Source: Acidobacteriota bacterium (GTDB lineage: Bacteria > Acidobacteriota > Blastocatellia > Pyrinomonadales > Pyrinomonadaceae). Taken from it: DNA of 15,444 nt. Made by a program: the position numbers and the translations under genes. This document shows positions 7,573-15,334 of this stretch, in pieces. The DNA is taken from assembly GCA_029862725.1 (NCBI GenBank), contig JAOTWT010000017.1, forward strand, positions 1 to 15,444. The letters are read 5' to 3'. The notes below the pieces were generated by a model. It saw only the letters and a list, made by a program, of their open reading frames with translations, had not been told where the DNA came from and did not search any database. The number at the start of each line of letters is the position of its first letter. Position 1 is the first letter of the stretch.

Positions 7573-7648
7573 TGGTGGGCATAGAAGGACTCGAACCTCC
7601 AACTTCCTCCTTGTAAGGGAGGCTGTCTACCAATTGACATATATGCCC
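7573..7648 (-). tRNA. tRNA-Val (TAC)
   Basis: The minus strand gives a 76-nt cloverleaf. Acceptor GGGCATA pairs with TATGCCC, followed by discriminator A and an encoded CCA. The D-stem is TGTC/GACA. The anticodon stem CCTCC/GGAGG surrounds CTTACAA, so the anticodon is TAC and it reads GUA-type valine codons. The T-arm GGAGG/CCTTC has a TTCGAGT loop. A near-consensus promoter lies about 50 nt upstream. Val-Asp tRNA pairs are common in bacteria. Confidence 0.96.
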
Positions 7649-7702
7649 ACGCCAAAAATCTTTCAAAAATCTCGCCATTCAAACGGGAATTAGCGAACCG
7701 TA

Positions 7703-7731
7703 ATGCTAGAAAATTTAGGGGGATGTGTCAA
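7703..7731 (-). promoter_or_regulatory. Promoter of the tRNA-Val/tRNA-Asp unit
   Basis: On the minus strand a perfect TTGACA (7731-7726) is followed by exactly 17 nt and TAGCAT (7708-7703, 4 of 6 matches). Transcription would start near 7696, about 48 nt before tRNA-Val. A perfect -35 box with ideal spacing directly upstream of stable RNA genes makes this the best promoter in the window. Confidence 0.7.
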
Positions 7732-7873
7732 GGACGCGAGTGGCTGGGGCCTCTGGTGTTCCAAGTTTCAAATTGCGGTTTCCATATGTCGAAAAAGTGA
7801 CCTGCGAAGAATCTTTTCGAAAGACGGATCATTTAATAAGTAATGCTGGCCCGTGAATCGGTACTCAAACAAC

Positions 7874-7894
7874 CCTGAAACCTGAAACCTGAAA
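7874..7894. repeat. Three perfect tandem copies of CCTGAAA
   Basis: The plus strand carries CCTGAAA three times without a break, ending 10 bases short of the stop codon of the Ycf48-like gene. A related GTTCCAAGTTTCAAATTG stretch lies at 7758-7775, and similar TTGAAAC units lie in the glmU-glmS gap (2012-2048). The repeat looks like a short intergenic repeat family, with unknown role. Confidence 0.7.
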
Positions 7895-7904
7895 CAACTT
7901 CAAA

Positions 7905-8912
7905 CTACCTCTGCAGTTTTGGTTTTCGCCGGGTGTCGATCCCTTCTTCGTATTTCAGGATCGTACCGCCAAAACCGACGATCCATCCGGTTCCGTTGAA
8001 GAATCTAATGTCTTCGAGGTTGTTTCTAGAGGCGGTCCTGGTTTCCCTCCATATGTTTCCACCGCTTGTGGTATGGAGGATCGTGCCCTGTTCCCCAATC
8101 GCCCAACCGTTCGCATTGTCGGTGAAGTATACGCCGCTGAGATCCGTACCGAGATTGCTTTTTTGCAGTCTCCAGTACTTACCGCCATTGATCGTCTGGT
8201 AAATACTGCCGTTGGCCCCAACCGTCCACCCATGTGACCGGTCGACAAAGTACACAGACTTAAGCATCGAGTCCAATTTTTCCGAAACAACAGCCGGACC
8301 CCAGGTAACACCCGCATCTTCCGTATAAAGAATCATTCCGCCGCCACCGACAATCGCGCCCACGAACTCCCCGGCAAAAGCTCCGTCGAGCATCAGAAAC
8401 CTCGTCGGCGCGAGCACTTTCTGCCAACTCAGGCGATCGTTTTCGAGCGCGTAGAGCGTACCCATTTCTCCGAGAGCAAGACCAAACCCCGACCGCGTAA
8501 AGACGAGATTTGTAATTCTACGCCGGTTCGAATCTTCGAAGTCATGTTTTACCCAAGTCTTCCCGCCGTCCTCGGTACGCATCAGGTATGAGGGCGGACC
8601 CTCGCCCAGACTATAGATATCGCGTTCACATAACGCCCAGCCGTGCTGGCGGTCTGTAAAGTGAATCTTCCTGATCGTATCTCCGGTGAACTTCCTGACA
8701 ACACGCCAGGTCTTGCCGCCATCGATGGACTGCAGCAAAGCGCCCTTGCTTCCGCCGATAAAGCCCCTTTCGGCATCGGCAAAATGAATCGTCCGAAACC
8801 ACGCAAGCGAGCTGGTCGGCTGTTTCACCCATTCGCCGCCTGATGCGGTTTGGACGAATACCAGAAGTATTAGAAAGGGTATGATTCTAAGTAATTTAAG
8901 TATCTGTTTCAC
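7905..8912 (-). CDS. Secreted Ycf48-like beta-propeller protein
   Basis: Ycf48/HCF136-type propellers assist photosystem II in cyanobacteria, but relatives in non-phototrophs are secreted proteins of unclear role, and some sit with EPS genes. The GTG at 8912 was chosen because a signal peptide follows at once (KQILKLLRIIPFLILLVFVQTASGGEW). This gives 335 residues. The frame stays open to a TTG at 9101, but those extra 63 residues are hydrophilic and would bury the signal peptide. Blade repeats with DGGKTW-type turns recur: SIDGGKTW, TEDGGKTW, TEDAGVTW, TINGGKYW and TTSGGNIW, each roughly 40-80 residues apart, with G-W-x-x-G strands between. Six or seven blades are likely. It is the last gene of the EPS operon, so it may help assemble or anchor the exporter in the periplasm. 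That role is inferred. Confidence 0.85.
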   Translation of the reverse strand: MKQILKLLRIIPFLILLVFVQTASGGEWVKQPTSSLAWFRTIHFADAERGFIGGSKGALLQSIDGGKTWRVVRKFTGDTIRKIHFTDRQHGWALCERDIYSLGEGPPSYLMRTEDGGKTWVKHDFEDSNRRRITNLVFTRSGFGLALGEMGTLYALENDRLSWQKVLAPTRFLMLDGAFAGEFVGAIVGGGGMILYTEDAGVTWGPAVVSEKLDSMLKSVYFVDRSHGWTVGANGSIYQTINGGKYWRLQKSNLGTDLSGVYFTDNANGWAIGEQGTILHTTSGGNIWRETRTASRNNLEDIRFFNGTGWIVGFGGTILKYEEGIDTRRKPKLQR

Positions 8913-9104
8913 AGTTAAATGGCGCCGGTCTCCCGGCTCTAAATATGGCACCTGCAAAATTCCCGCATTAGTCCTTAAATCCTTGGGTTCCGAAGCCAAT
9001 ACCGTATGCTCTTCGCGCGGAATTGGCAGATTTACCGGATCGTCTTCGAGGCTTCGTAAGCGACTCAACTTTTGAATCAACGACAATTGATAAACGGTCA
9101 ATGA
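8913..9104 (-). other. Gap or N-terminal extension between exporter and propeller genes
   Basis: These 192 bases are either a non-coding leader or an extension of the propeller gene from a TTG at 9101. The frame is open, but it has no Shine-Dalgarno site and no signal-like start. No promoter was recognised here. Confidence 0.4.
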
Positions 9105-9896
9105 TTAAAACGGGCTTCCGAACAGTATTCTTGCGGCACTCGCCTTGCCGATTACGTTTAGCAACTTGCTCCAGGTAAACCCTTTTTCGCCGACGATGAT
9201 CTGATCGCCCGGCTTCAAGAAGATTGTCGGGACCTTCCCGCGTTCGATCGCAACGAGATCGATCTGTTCCTGTGTCATAAAGCCTTCGGGAGTGAATCTT
9301 GCGAGATAGATCTTGTTCTTGTTGGCGCCTTTGGAGAGACCGCCTGCCTCCAGAATCGCTTCGTTTATACTTATCCGCCGTTCCATAACCCTGACGCCCG
9401 GTACCCCGACTTTGCCCATTACCGCGTAACGCGCCGATCCTGCACGCGAGAGAGTGACTGTGACTTTCGGGTCGATGATGTACTCCTCGAGCCTCTTTGT
9501 TATTTCATCTGCGACCTGAGTGACGGTTTTTCCACCCACAAAGACCCCGTCACGGATCAACGGATAAGACATTCGGGCCGTCGGCGGAACCATTACATCC
9601 ATCCGGCAATAGTCGGGACACTGGCCGAACACTTCGACACTGATGATATCCTGAGGTCCCAACCGGTATTCTTCCAAGTAATTGGAGTAATAGTTTACGA
9701 TCCTTTCGGTTTCGATATCTTCCGGATCAACGGATTCCGTCTCATCTTCGATTACCGAAGGAGGCGTCGCAGCCGGAACCGCTTTCATCTCCGCGGGATT
9801 GGGTTCGGGCTCGCCTGTTTGCGCCGCGGCGGGCAATGCCAGGGCCAACAGGGTTACGAATATCATTGATGTTCCAACAAATCTAAAAGCACTCAT
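9105..9896 (-). CDS. Polysaccharide export protein, Wza-like (Poly_export/SLBB)
   Basis: Wza-type proteins form the periplasmic and outer-membrane channel that carries capsule or EPS out of the cell. The 263-residue protein starts with a signal peptide (SMIFVTLLALALPAAAQ, about 10-26). There is no lipobox cysteine, so it is not an evident lipoprotein, unlike E. coli Wza. After an acidic, Pro-rich linker (27-70) comes the Poly_export domain, YRLGPQDIISVEVFGQ (77-92) through about 150. One SLBB domain follows (about 155-235), ending in FLKPGDQIIVGEK. Cys93 and Cys97 (CPDYC) sit in the first domain and could form a disulfide. The C-terminal 25 residues may be the membrane helix. GGAG lies 8 nt before the ATG. 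It follows the sugar transferase gene by 88 nt. Confidence 0.9.
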   Translation of the reverse strand: MSAFRFVGTSMIFVTLLALALPAAAQTGEPEPNPAEMKAVPAATPPSVIEDETESVDPEDIETERIVNYYSNYLEEYRLGPQDIISVEVFGQCPDYCRMDVMVPPTARMSYPLIRDGVFVGGKTVTQVADEITKRLEEYIIDPKVTVTLSRAGSARYAVMGKVGVPGVRVMERRISINEAILEAGGLSKGANKNKIYLARFTPEGFMTQEQIDLVAIERGKVPTIFLKPGDQIIVGEKGFTWSKLLNVIGKASAARILFGSPF

Positions 9897-9984
9897 TGTT
9901 TTCTCCGTCTGTAAGGCGAATCCTCGTGTATCAGTGTCTAAAAATGATCAAAAAGTCCTTTTGTCCAAAAACTAAAGGCAATTC

Positions 9985-11376
9985 CTATCTTCCACCGCGT
10001 CCGAACAAGATCGTCTTGATCGTGTCAAAAACGATAATCAGATCGAGCGGAAGCGATTGGTTCTTAATGTAATAAAGGTCGTACTGCAATTTTCGTCTCG
10101 CGTCATCGACCGAAGCTCCATAGGGATAATTTGTTTGTGCCCAGCCCGTGAGACCCGGCGCAACCAGGTGCCGGTGTTCGTAATACGGGATCTCTTTCGC
10201 CAGTTGCGCGACAAAATGAGGCCTCTCGGGACGTGGTCCTACGAAACTCATTTCACCTTTAAGGATATTCCAAAACTGCGGAATCTCATCCACTCGGATC
10301 TTTCTAATTATTCTGCCTACACGGGTTGCGCGATCATCGTCGGTGGTCGCCCAAATCGGTTTCCCGTCTTTTTCGGCATCGATACGCATCGACCTGAACT
10401 TGATCACGTCAAATTCCCGTCCGTTTTTGCCGACCCTGTTCTGTCGATAGAGTACGGGGCCTTTTGAGTCTAGTTTTACAAGGACGGCGGTTAATATTGC
10501 GACGGGCAGAGACAAAATCAGACCGACTGCCGCAAGCGAGCGGTGAACGGCTTCACGCACAAAAAACTTGATTTTCGTCTCGCGTCCGGGGCCACCAAAA
10601 ATCAACCACGACGGCCTGAGCATGTCCAGCTGGACCTGTCCGGTGACCCTTTCAAAAAAAGACGTGCATTCTTCAATTGTTACGTCTCCCGCAAGACTCA
10701 TCTTGAGAAGCGTCTCTGTGGGAAAAGTCCCGCGCCTTTCCCGGACTGCGGTCACAATCCGGTTTACTCCCTTTTCCCTGATGATCTTTTCAAGATCGCC
10801 GGTTGTCCCGAGAACTTCGGCCAACCCAATCTTCTCGGCGGGAACGTGACCGTTTTCGGTTACGAATCCGACTATCCTGAAGCCGGCATCACGGCGGTCC
10901 CAGGCGACCTGTGCGGTCGCGTGGGCGGCCCTGCCAGAACCGACGATTAGAATCTTCTCACCAATATCCGGGTGGCCGGTAAGAGTGTGGATCAGGACCC
11001 GCCACGAAAGCAGCAAGACCAGCACGATAGCGACCGAAAAAAGCGAGACCCCGCGCCCGATAAACAGAGGGGGAAGGAAATAGAAGAGCAGCGCCAGTGC
11101 CGCCCAGGCTATTCCCAGCGCCTGCACGAGCCGCAGAAACAACTCTCTCCGGTTTGCAATAACGGTGTACTCGTAAAGGTCGTAAATATAGAGGGTCAAT
11201 AGACATACTCCGGTAGCCAAAGCGATCTTGTACCAGGCGTTGTTCTCATTGAGCTGGTATGCGGCACCGCTGATTCCCAGTCGGATGTACAAAGCCAGCA
11301 TTACACCACCATAGATCATCGCCATGTCGGCGAGAATAAACCAGATGGTCCTTGAACTGAACTTTGATGCACTCAT
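9985..11376 (-). CDS. EPS polyprenyl glycosylphosphotransferase (initiating sugar transferase)
   Basis: This enzyme family moves a sugar-1-phosphate onto undecaprenyl phosphate at the inner membrane, starting each repeat unit. The 463-residue protein has about four N-terminal helices (10-32, 50-66, 84-104, 108-130). A Rossmann-like cytoplasmic domain begins with KILIVGSGRAAHATAQ (141-156). A fifth hydrophobic segment (278-301) leads into the catalytic domain. Catalytic motifs are all present: KFRSMR (326-331), DEIPQFWNILKGEMSFVGPRPE (363-384), PGLTGWAQ (407-414) and KLQYDLYYI (429-437). This is the full WbaP/WcaJ-type architecture, similar to the PEP-CTERM-associated EpsB-type transferases (family TIGR03013). 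The sugar used cannot be told from sequence. It lies 39 nt after the kinase gene. No clear Shine-Dalgarno site is seen. Confidence 0.93.
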   Translation of the reverse strand: MSASKFSSRTIWFILADMAMIYGGVMLALYIRLGISGAAYQLNENNAWYKIALATGVCLLTLYIYDLYEYTVIANRRELFLRLVQALGIAWAALALLFYFLPPLFIGRGVSLFSVAIVLVLLLSWRVLIHTLTGHPDIGEKILIVGSGRAAHATAQVAWDRRDAGFRIVGFVTENGHVPAEKIGLAEVLGTTGDLEKIIREKGVNRIVTAVRERRGTFPTETLLKMSLAGDVTIEECTSFFERVTGQVQLDMLRPSWLIFGGPGRETKIKFFVREAVHRSLAAVGLILSLPVAILTAVLVKLDSKGPVLYRQNRVGKNGREFDVIKFRSMRIDAEKDGKPIWATTDDDRATRVGRIIRKIRVDEIPQFWNILKGEMSFVGPRPERPHFVAQLAKEIPYYEHRHLVAPGLTGWAQTNYPYGASVDDARRKLQYDLYYIKNQSLPLDLIIVFDTIKTILFGRGGR

Positions 11377-11415
11377 ATAAACTGCGGGGCCATTCCGGAT
11401 CAGGAATTGGAAATC

Positions 11416-12453
11416 CTATTCAATGCTTTCCTCTCTCTTGTACCTCTTTCCGTAATACCCGTAACCGTATGTCGATTCGTTTAGCACTTCCTCACTCTGG
11501 TTTAGAATCACCCCCAGCATCCTGTCGCTGGGCAGCGTTTCCAGAATGCGATCAACCGCGCTGTACTTGGTTCTTCCCGCCCTCACGACAAGAATCGCCC
11601 CGTCGGCCTGGTTGATCAGCACCGTTGCGTCCGTAAACACCCCGAGCGGAGGCGCGTCGATGATTACGTAATCGAACATTTCACGCGCTTCGCGAAGAAT
11701 TTCCTGAAATCTCGGCCCCGAAAGCAGCTCGGCGACGTCATTTCGCGCTTCACCACCGGGCAGCAGATGAAGACCGGACGGCTCCAGCCGGACGATCGTT
11801 TCCTCAACCGAACAGGTGCCGCTCAAAATATCCGAAAGCCCCTTGTCGGTTTCGATCCCTAAATAATCCGTCAGACTCGGCATCCGGAGATCGCTGTCGA
11901 TGATCAGCGCCTTGACGCCGTCCGTCTGTGCAAGCAGCCAGGCGAGGTTTAGCGATGTAATCGTCTTGCCTTCCGCCGGATTGACGCTGCCTACAACGAT
12001 CGACTGGAGTTTCCTGCGCTGGCTTTTGTGGAGGACGTGGGTCCGCAGTGTCCTGTACTCCTCGCAGTAGGTCGAATGCGGCTGTGTTATCGAAACTAAT
12101 CTCGGTTCAACACGCTCTGCCTCGACCTCCCACCGAGCGAACTCGGGCAGAGGTTTTCGTACAGAGCGTGGTGAACCTACGGTGTCCAATGTTGCCCCAG
12201 CAGTATTACTCGTTTTCAAATCAGGGAGTGCCGTCCCGATTGTTGAATCCGACTGCTCACTGGACGCCGATCTTGGCGTTCCTATCCGAAAATCCTCTTC
12301 CACGAACACCCTGGGCGGAGTGGAACGCCGCGCACGGGTGTTTTTGTCGAATGGAACCACATTTCTGTCATCGACGCGGGTCTCGCCGCCGTTTCGTGAT
12401 TCCCCACCGGGATTCTCAGTTTTTCGTTTTTCAAGGGCTTTTAAGATACTCAT
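11416..12453 (-). CDS. Cytoplasmic BY-type tyrosine autokinase (CpsD/CapB-like)
   Basis: BY-kinases pair with a Wzz-type membrane activator, phosphorylate their own C-terminal tyrosines and control EPS chain length. The 345-residue protein has a disordered, Ser/Arg-rich N-terminal segment (1-110) and then EEYRTLRTHV (131-140), the oligomer-contact motif. The P-loop GSVNPAEGKT lies at 155-164. Walker A' LIIDSDLRMP is at 183-192 and Walker B YVIIDAPP at 262-269. The tail holds a tyrosine cluster at 329, 331, 333, 334 and 338. It is a separate polypeptide, like Firmicutes CpsD, rather than fused to Wzz as in proteobacterial Wzc. GGAG lies 8 nt before the ATG. It sits between the ATPase and the sugar transferase genes, and it matches the PEP-CTERM-associated autokinase pattern. 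Confidence 0.93.
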   Translation of the reverse strand: MSILKALEKRKTENPGGESRNGGETRVDDRNVVPFDKNTRARRSTPPRVFVEEDFRIGTPRSASSEQSDSTIGTALPDLKTSNTAGATLDTVGSPRSVRKPLPEFARWEVEAERVEPRLVSITQPHSTYCEEYRTLRTHVLHKSQRRKLQSIVVGSVNPAEGKTITSLNLAWLLAQTDGVKALIIDSDLRMPSLTDYLGIETDKGLSDILSGTCSVEETIVRLEPSGLHLLPGGEARNDVAELLSGPRFQEILREAREMFDYVIIDAPPLGVFTDATVLINQADGAILVVRAGRTKYSAVDRILETLPSDRMLGVILNQSEEVLNESTYGYGYYGKRYKREESIE

Positions 12454-12509
12454 TTCGCTTGCTCCGAATCTTTCGGTTTGTGACGGAAAGTGATCGCGGC
12501 CTGAGCGAC

Positions 12510-13568
12510 CTAATAGAATCCGCCAACTTCCTCGATTTCAAGGTTTATTTCGTCATCGAGATCATCGAAGGGAATTCGGCTCGCCTCACCGTTCGACTTT
12601 ACGGCCGGTTCCGGCTGCTGGGTCTTGAAGGCTCTCTTTGGTTTTGCAGCTCTTGGTCTTGCCCGATTGCTCCACAGTTCTTCACGGGCTTCCGGGGTAA
12701 GAACTCTCGAAGTGCTCACCTCTTCCGCACGCGCACTGTTCGCCACGATTTCCTGCTGTTCGGGCAAGAGGTCCAGATTGTCGGCGACTTCTTCGATCGT
12801 CTGCCGACCAATAATCTGTTCTCCAGCGGCATAGGCGGAAAGCATGGCGTTATCGCATATGTTGTTTATCTGCCGCGGGATTCCTTCAGAACACTGGAAA
12901 ATAAAATCGATCGCGCCGGGAGTGAACACGTTGGGCTGTTCGGAGCCGGCGATCAGCAACCTCTCCGTTATGTAGCGCTCGACCTCTTCAACGCTCGGAA
13001 GCGAGTGCATTTTGCACCGAAGGGCGACGCGCTGCTTGAGCTGTCTCAGATTCGGCTGGTTTAGCTTTTTGCGCAATTCCGGCTGGCCGGTCAATACTAT
13101 CTGCAGGTGTTTGGCGTCATCCGACTCAAAATTCATCAGGAGCCTGATTTCTTCGAGCACATAGTCCGACAGCTCATGCGCCTCGTCAATGATCAGCACG
13201 GTTCTCAGTCCGCGTCTGTTTCGTTCTTCGAGCACTCGTCCCATCTCGCTCAACAGTTCGGCCTTGTTGTTCCAATCCTTCATGCCAAGCATCTGCGTGA
13301 CATGATGATAGAACTCATCGATCGAGAGACGCGGGTTAAACACATAGGCTGCAAGCACGCTTGAATCGAGCCGCCGTAGAATCCAGCGGAGCGCTGTCGT
13401 TTTACCGGTTCCCACCTCTCCGGTGAGTACGATCAGGCCTTTCGCGTTCTCCAAACCGTAATACAAACTGGCCAAGACCTCGTTGTAGCTTGGGGTGAAC
13501 ACAATAAACCGCGGATCCGGTGTAAGTGTGAACGGTGTGTCCTCTAACTCAAAAAATTCCTTGTACAT
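12510..13568 (-). CDS. ExeA/GspA-type AAA ATPase, XrtA/PEP-CTERM EPS locus type
   Basis: ExeA-type ATPases help assemble secretion machines through the cell wall. A subfamily (TIGR03015) is encoded in PEP-CTERM/exosortase EPS loci, with unproved function. The 352-residue protein starts MYKEFFELEDTPFTLTPDPRF, the usual N-terminus of that family. It has Walker A GEVGTGKT (50-57), Walker B VLIIDEAH (124-131), sensor-1 IVLTGQPE (157-164), an arginine at 180 in LKQRV, and sensor-2 GIPRQINNICDNAML (229-243). From about 270 on comes a low-complexity charged tail ending EIEEVGGFY. No peptidoglycan-binding domain is attached, unlike full ExeA. GAGAGG lies about 10 nt before the ATG. The gene lies between Wzz and the kinase, 47 and 56 nt from them. 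Substrate and partner are unknown. Confidence 0.92.
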   Translation of the reverse strand: MYKEFFELEDTPFTLTPDPRFIVFTPSYNEVLASLYYGLENAKGLIVLTGEVGTGKTTALRWILRRLDSSVLAAYVFNPRLSIDEFYHHVTQMLGMKDWNNKAELLSEMGRVLEERNRRGLRTVLIIDEAHELSDYVLEEIRLLMNFESDDAKHLQIVLTGQPELRKKLNQPNLRQLKQRVALRCKMHSLPSVEEVERYITERLLIAGSEQPNVFTPGAIDFIFQCSEGIPRQINNICDNAMLSAYAAGEQIIGRQTIEEVADNLDLLPEQQEIVANSARAEEVSTSRVLTPEAREELWSNRARPRAAKPKRAFKTQQPEPAVKSNGEASRIPFDDLDDEINLEIEEVGGFY

Positions 13569-13615
13569 GCTTTTTTGCCTCTCTTCTAAATCAATTCAGG
13601 CCAACCGCCTTGAAT

Positions 13616-15274
13616 CTATGAAACTGCGCGTTCGAATACGCGTGAAAACTCCAATACCATGATAATTATCGGGATCGCTCCGATTGCCGCTCCGACACCG
13701 GCCAGCACCTTGAGCCAATATGAACGCTGCAGCCATGCCTTCTCATTGTGTGTCAACAGCGGCGGCACCGCGGCCAGCAATGGAAGTCCTGTATAGTGCT
13801 TCGCGTCTTCTATACTTTGAATCTTGAACAACCTGGGTATTTCGAAAAGTGCGGCGAGGAACAGGCCGATCGCGAGACCAAGCCCGGCGCCGAATCCCGT
13901 CAGGAGTTCCCGTTTCGGAGCTACTGGCGATGTCGGCAGATTCGCGACGTCGACGACCCGGACCGTTTCACCCTGAACGTTCTTATCACGGTTAAGTTGA
14001 AGTTCCGTGTCGTTCTTCTTCTTGAGAAGATCGTCGTACGAGCGCTTCGCCGTTTGATACTGGTTGTTTATCGATTCCAACGCGACAGCAACGCTTGGAA
14101 TTGTATTTATCTTGGCCTCAAGCGTCCTTATATCCACGTCATTTGAGGCCATTGCGCCTTTCTTTAATTCGATCTGACGGTCGATGCTGCCTATCTGACC
14201 TTCCGTTTTTTCCCGTTCGATCACAAAACTCTGTTTTTGCATCTCCGCTTTGCGGTCGCTCGATTTCTTCGCATCGGCGACAATCCTGGAGGCGTTTGCG
14301 CGCAGCTTGGAGATTTCGACGTCAATCGCATTCAAGCGCTCCCGCGTGTCGACAACCATTGGCATCTTGTCGGTATACTGCAATTTGAGTTTCTTGAGCT
14401 CCGCATTTAATTCGGCCCTTCTTCGCACGAGTTCGCCATAAGCCGGTGTCTTTGTGATGTCCTGTCCTCCGACCAACGCTTCTTCGATGTCTTTCTGACC
14501 GAGATCTTCGACGAGTTGTATCTGTCGGTTCAAAGAACGGACGTTGTCGTACAAACGGCTCTTTTCGTTGTTCAGACCCTGGATCTCTTTGCTTAAGTTC
14601 TCTTCTCTCTTGCGCAGTCCTTCGAGCTGCGCAATCAGGCCCCGATCGTTCTCAGGCAATGTTTCGACGTTGGCCATCATGATCCCGAGCCTCTGCTGCT
14701 CGAGCTCATCGAGAGCTTTCTTCTTTTCGCCCAACTGAGTTTCGATAAAATCACCGGTCTGTTTGGCAACCTGTTGCTGGTCGAGTACCTGCGCATTCAC
14801 GTATTTGCTGGCGAGCTCGGCGGTGACGTTGCGGGCCGCCTCGGGTGTCCGGTCCCGGTACGAAATCCGGAAAGCCGCCAGTTTCTCGGTGTCTGTTTTT
14901 TCGAGATTGACGGTGATGTTCTTCCTCATACGATCGATGATGAGTTCGGTCGGGACACCCGCTTTTCGCTCGAGCTCGTAAAGCTTGTATTTCGCGACCA
15001 TTGGCTCGAGTGAAGAACGACTCAAGACTTCCTGGTTGATCGTTTCGATCCGTTGCGTCAAATCGGCGTTTGTCATCGATTTGACGACGTCTTCCGAAAT
15101 TGTGGGCGGCTTTACGGTCAGGATTGTCGTCGATTCATAGACGCTCGGGAGCCGGTAAACGACATAGCCGATTGCCGCGGTCATAGTCAATACGGGCAAC
15201 AAAATCAACCACTTACGACGTTTCAGCATACGCCACAAATCGCCAGCCGATCGTTGTCTGAATTCAACACTCAT
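13616..15274 (-). CDS. Wzz/GNVR-type polysaccharide chain-length protein
   Basis: Wzz-type proteins sit in the inner membrane and set EPS polymer length, and they also activate the partner tyrosine kinase. The 552-residue protein has TM1 at about 22-41 (WLILLPVLTMTAAIGYVVY). A long periplasmic region holds a predicted coiled coil (about 175-420). The GNVR-like stretch SVAVALESINNQYQTAKRSYDDLLKK follows. The signature PTSPVAPKRE (447-456) precedes TM2 (458-478). The cytoplasmic segment SIEDAKHYTGLPLLAAVPPLLT resembles the linker that joins Wzz to the kinase in fused Wzc proteins. A third hydrophobic helix (about 520-542) follows and then the end. This extra helix is typical of long GumC-like variants, not of short Wzz. 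AGGGAG lies 8 nt before the ATG. It heads the visible set of EPS genes. Confidence 0.92.
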   Translation of the reverse strand: MSVEFRQRSAGDLWRMLKRRKWLILLPVLTMTAAIGYVVYRLPSVYESTTILTVKPPTISEDVVKSMTNADLTQRIETINQEVLSRSSLEPMVAKYKLYELERKAGVPTELIIDRMRKNITVNLEKTDTEKLAAFRISYRDRTPEAARNVTAELASKYVNAQVLDQQQVAKQTGDFIETQLGEKKKALDELEQQRLGIMMANVETLPENDRGLIAQLEGLRKREENLSKEIQGLNNEKSRLYDNVRSLNRQIQLVEDLGQKDIEEALVGGQDITKTPAYGELVRRRAELNAELKKLKLQYTDKMPMVVDTRERLNAIDVEISKLRANASRIVADAKKSSDRKAEMQKQSFVIEREKTEGQIGSIDRQIELKKGAMASNDVDIRTLEAKINTIPSVAVALESINNQYQTAKRSYDDLLKKKNDTELQLNRDKNVQGETVRVVDVANLPTSPVAPKRELLTGFGAGLGLAIGLFLAALFEIPRLFKIQSIEDAKHYTGLPLLAAVPPLLTHNEKAWLQRSYWLKVLAGVGAAIGAIPIIIMVLEFSRVFERAVS

Positions 15275-15334
15275 CGTACAAACTCCCTGTTTTCTTCCTC
15301 ACGCGGCATTCTTTCTTTTTTCGCGACGCCCATT

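Noticed and set aside
12048..13064. Long plus-strand open frame opposite the kinase and ATPase (338 codons)
   Set aside because: It spans two real minus-strand genes and their gap, with no recognisable motif.
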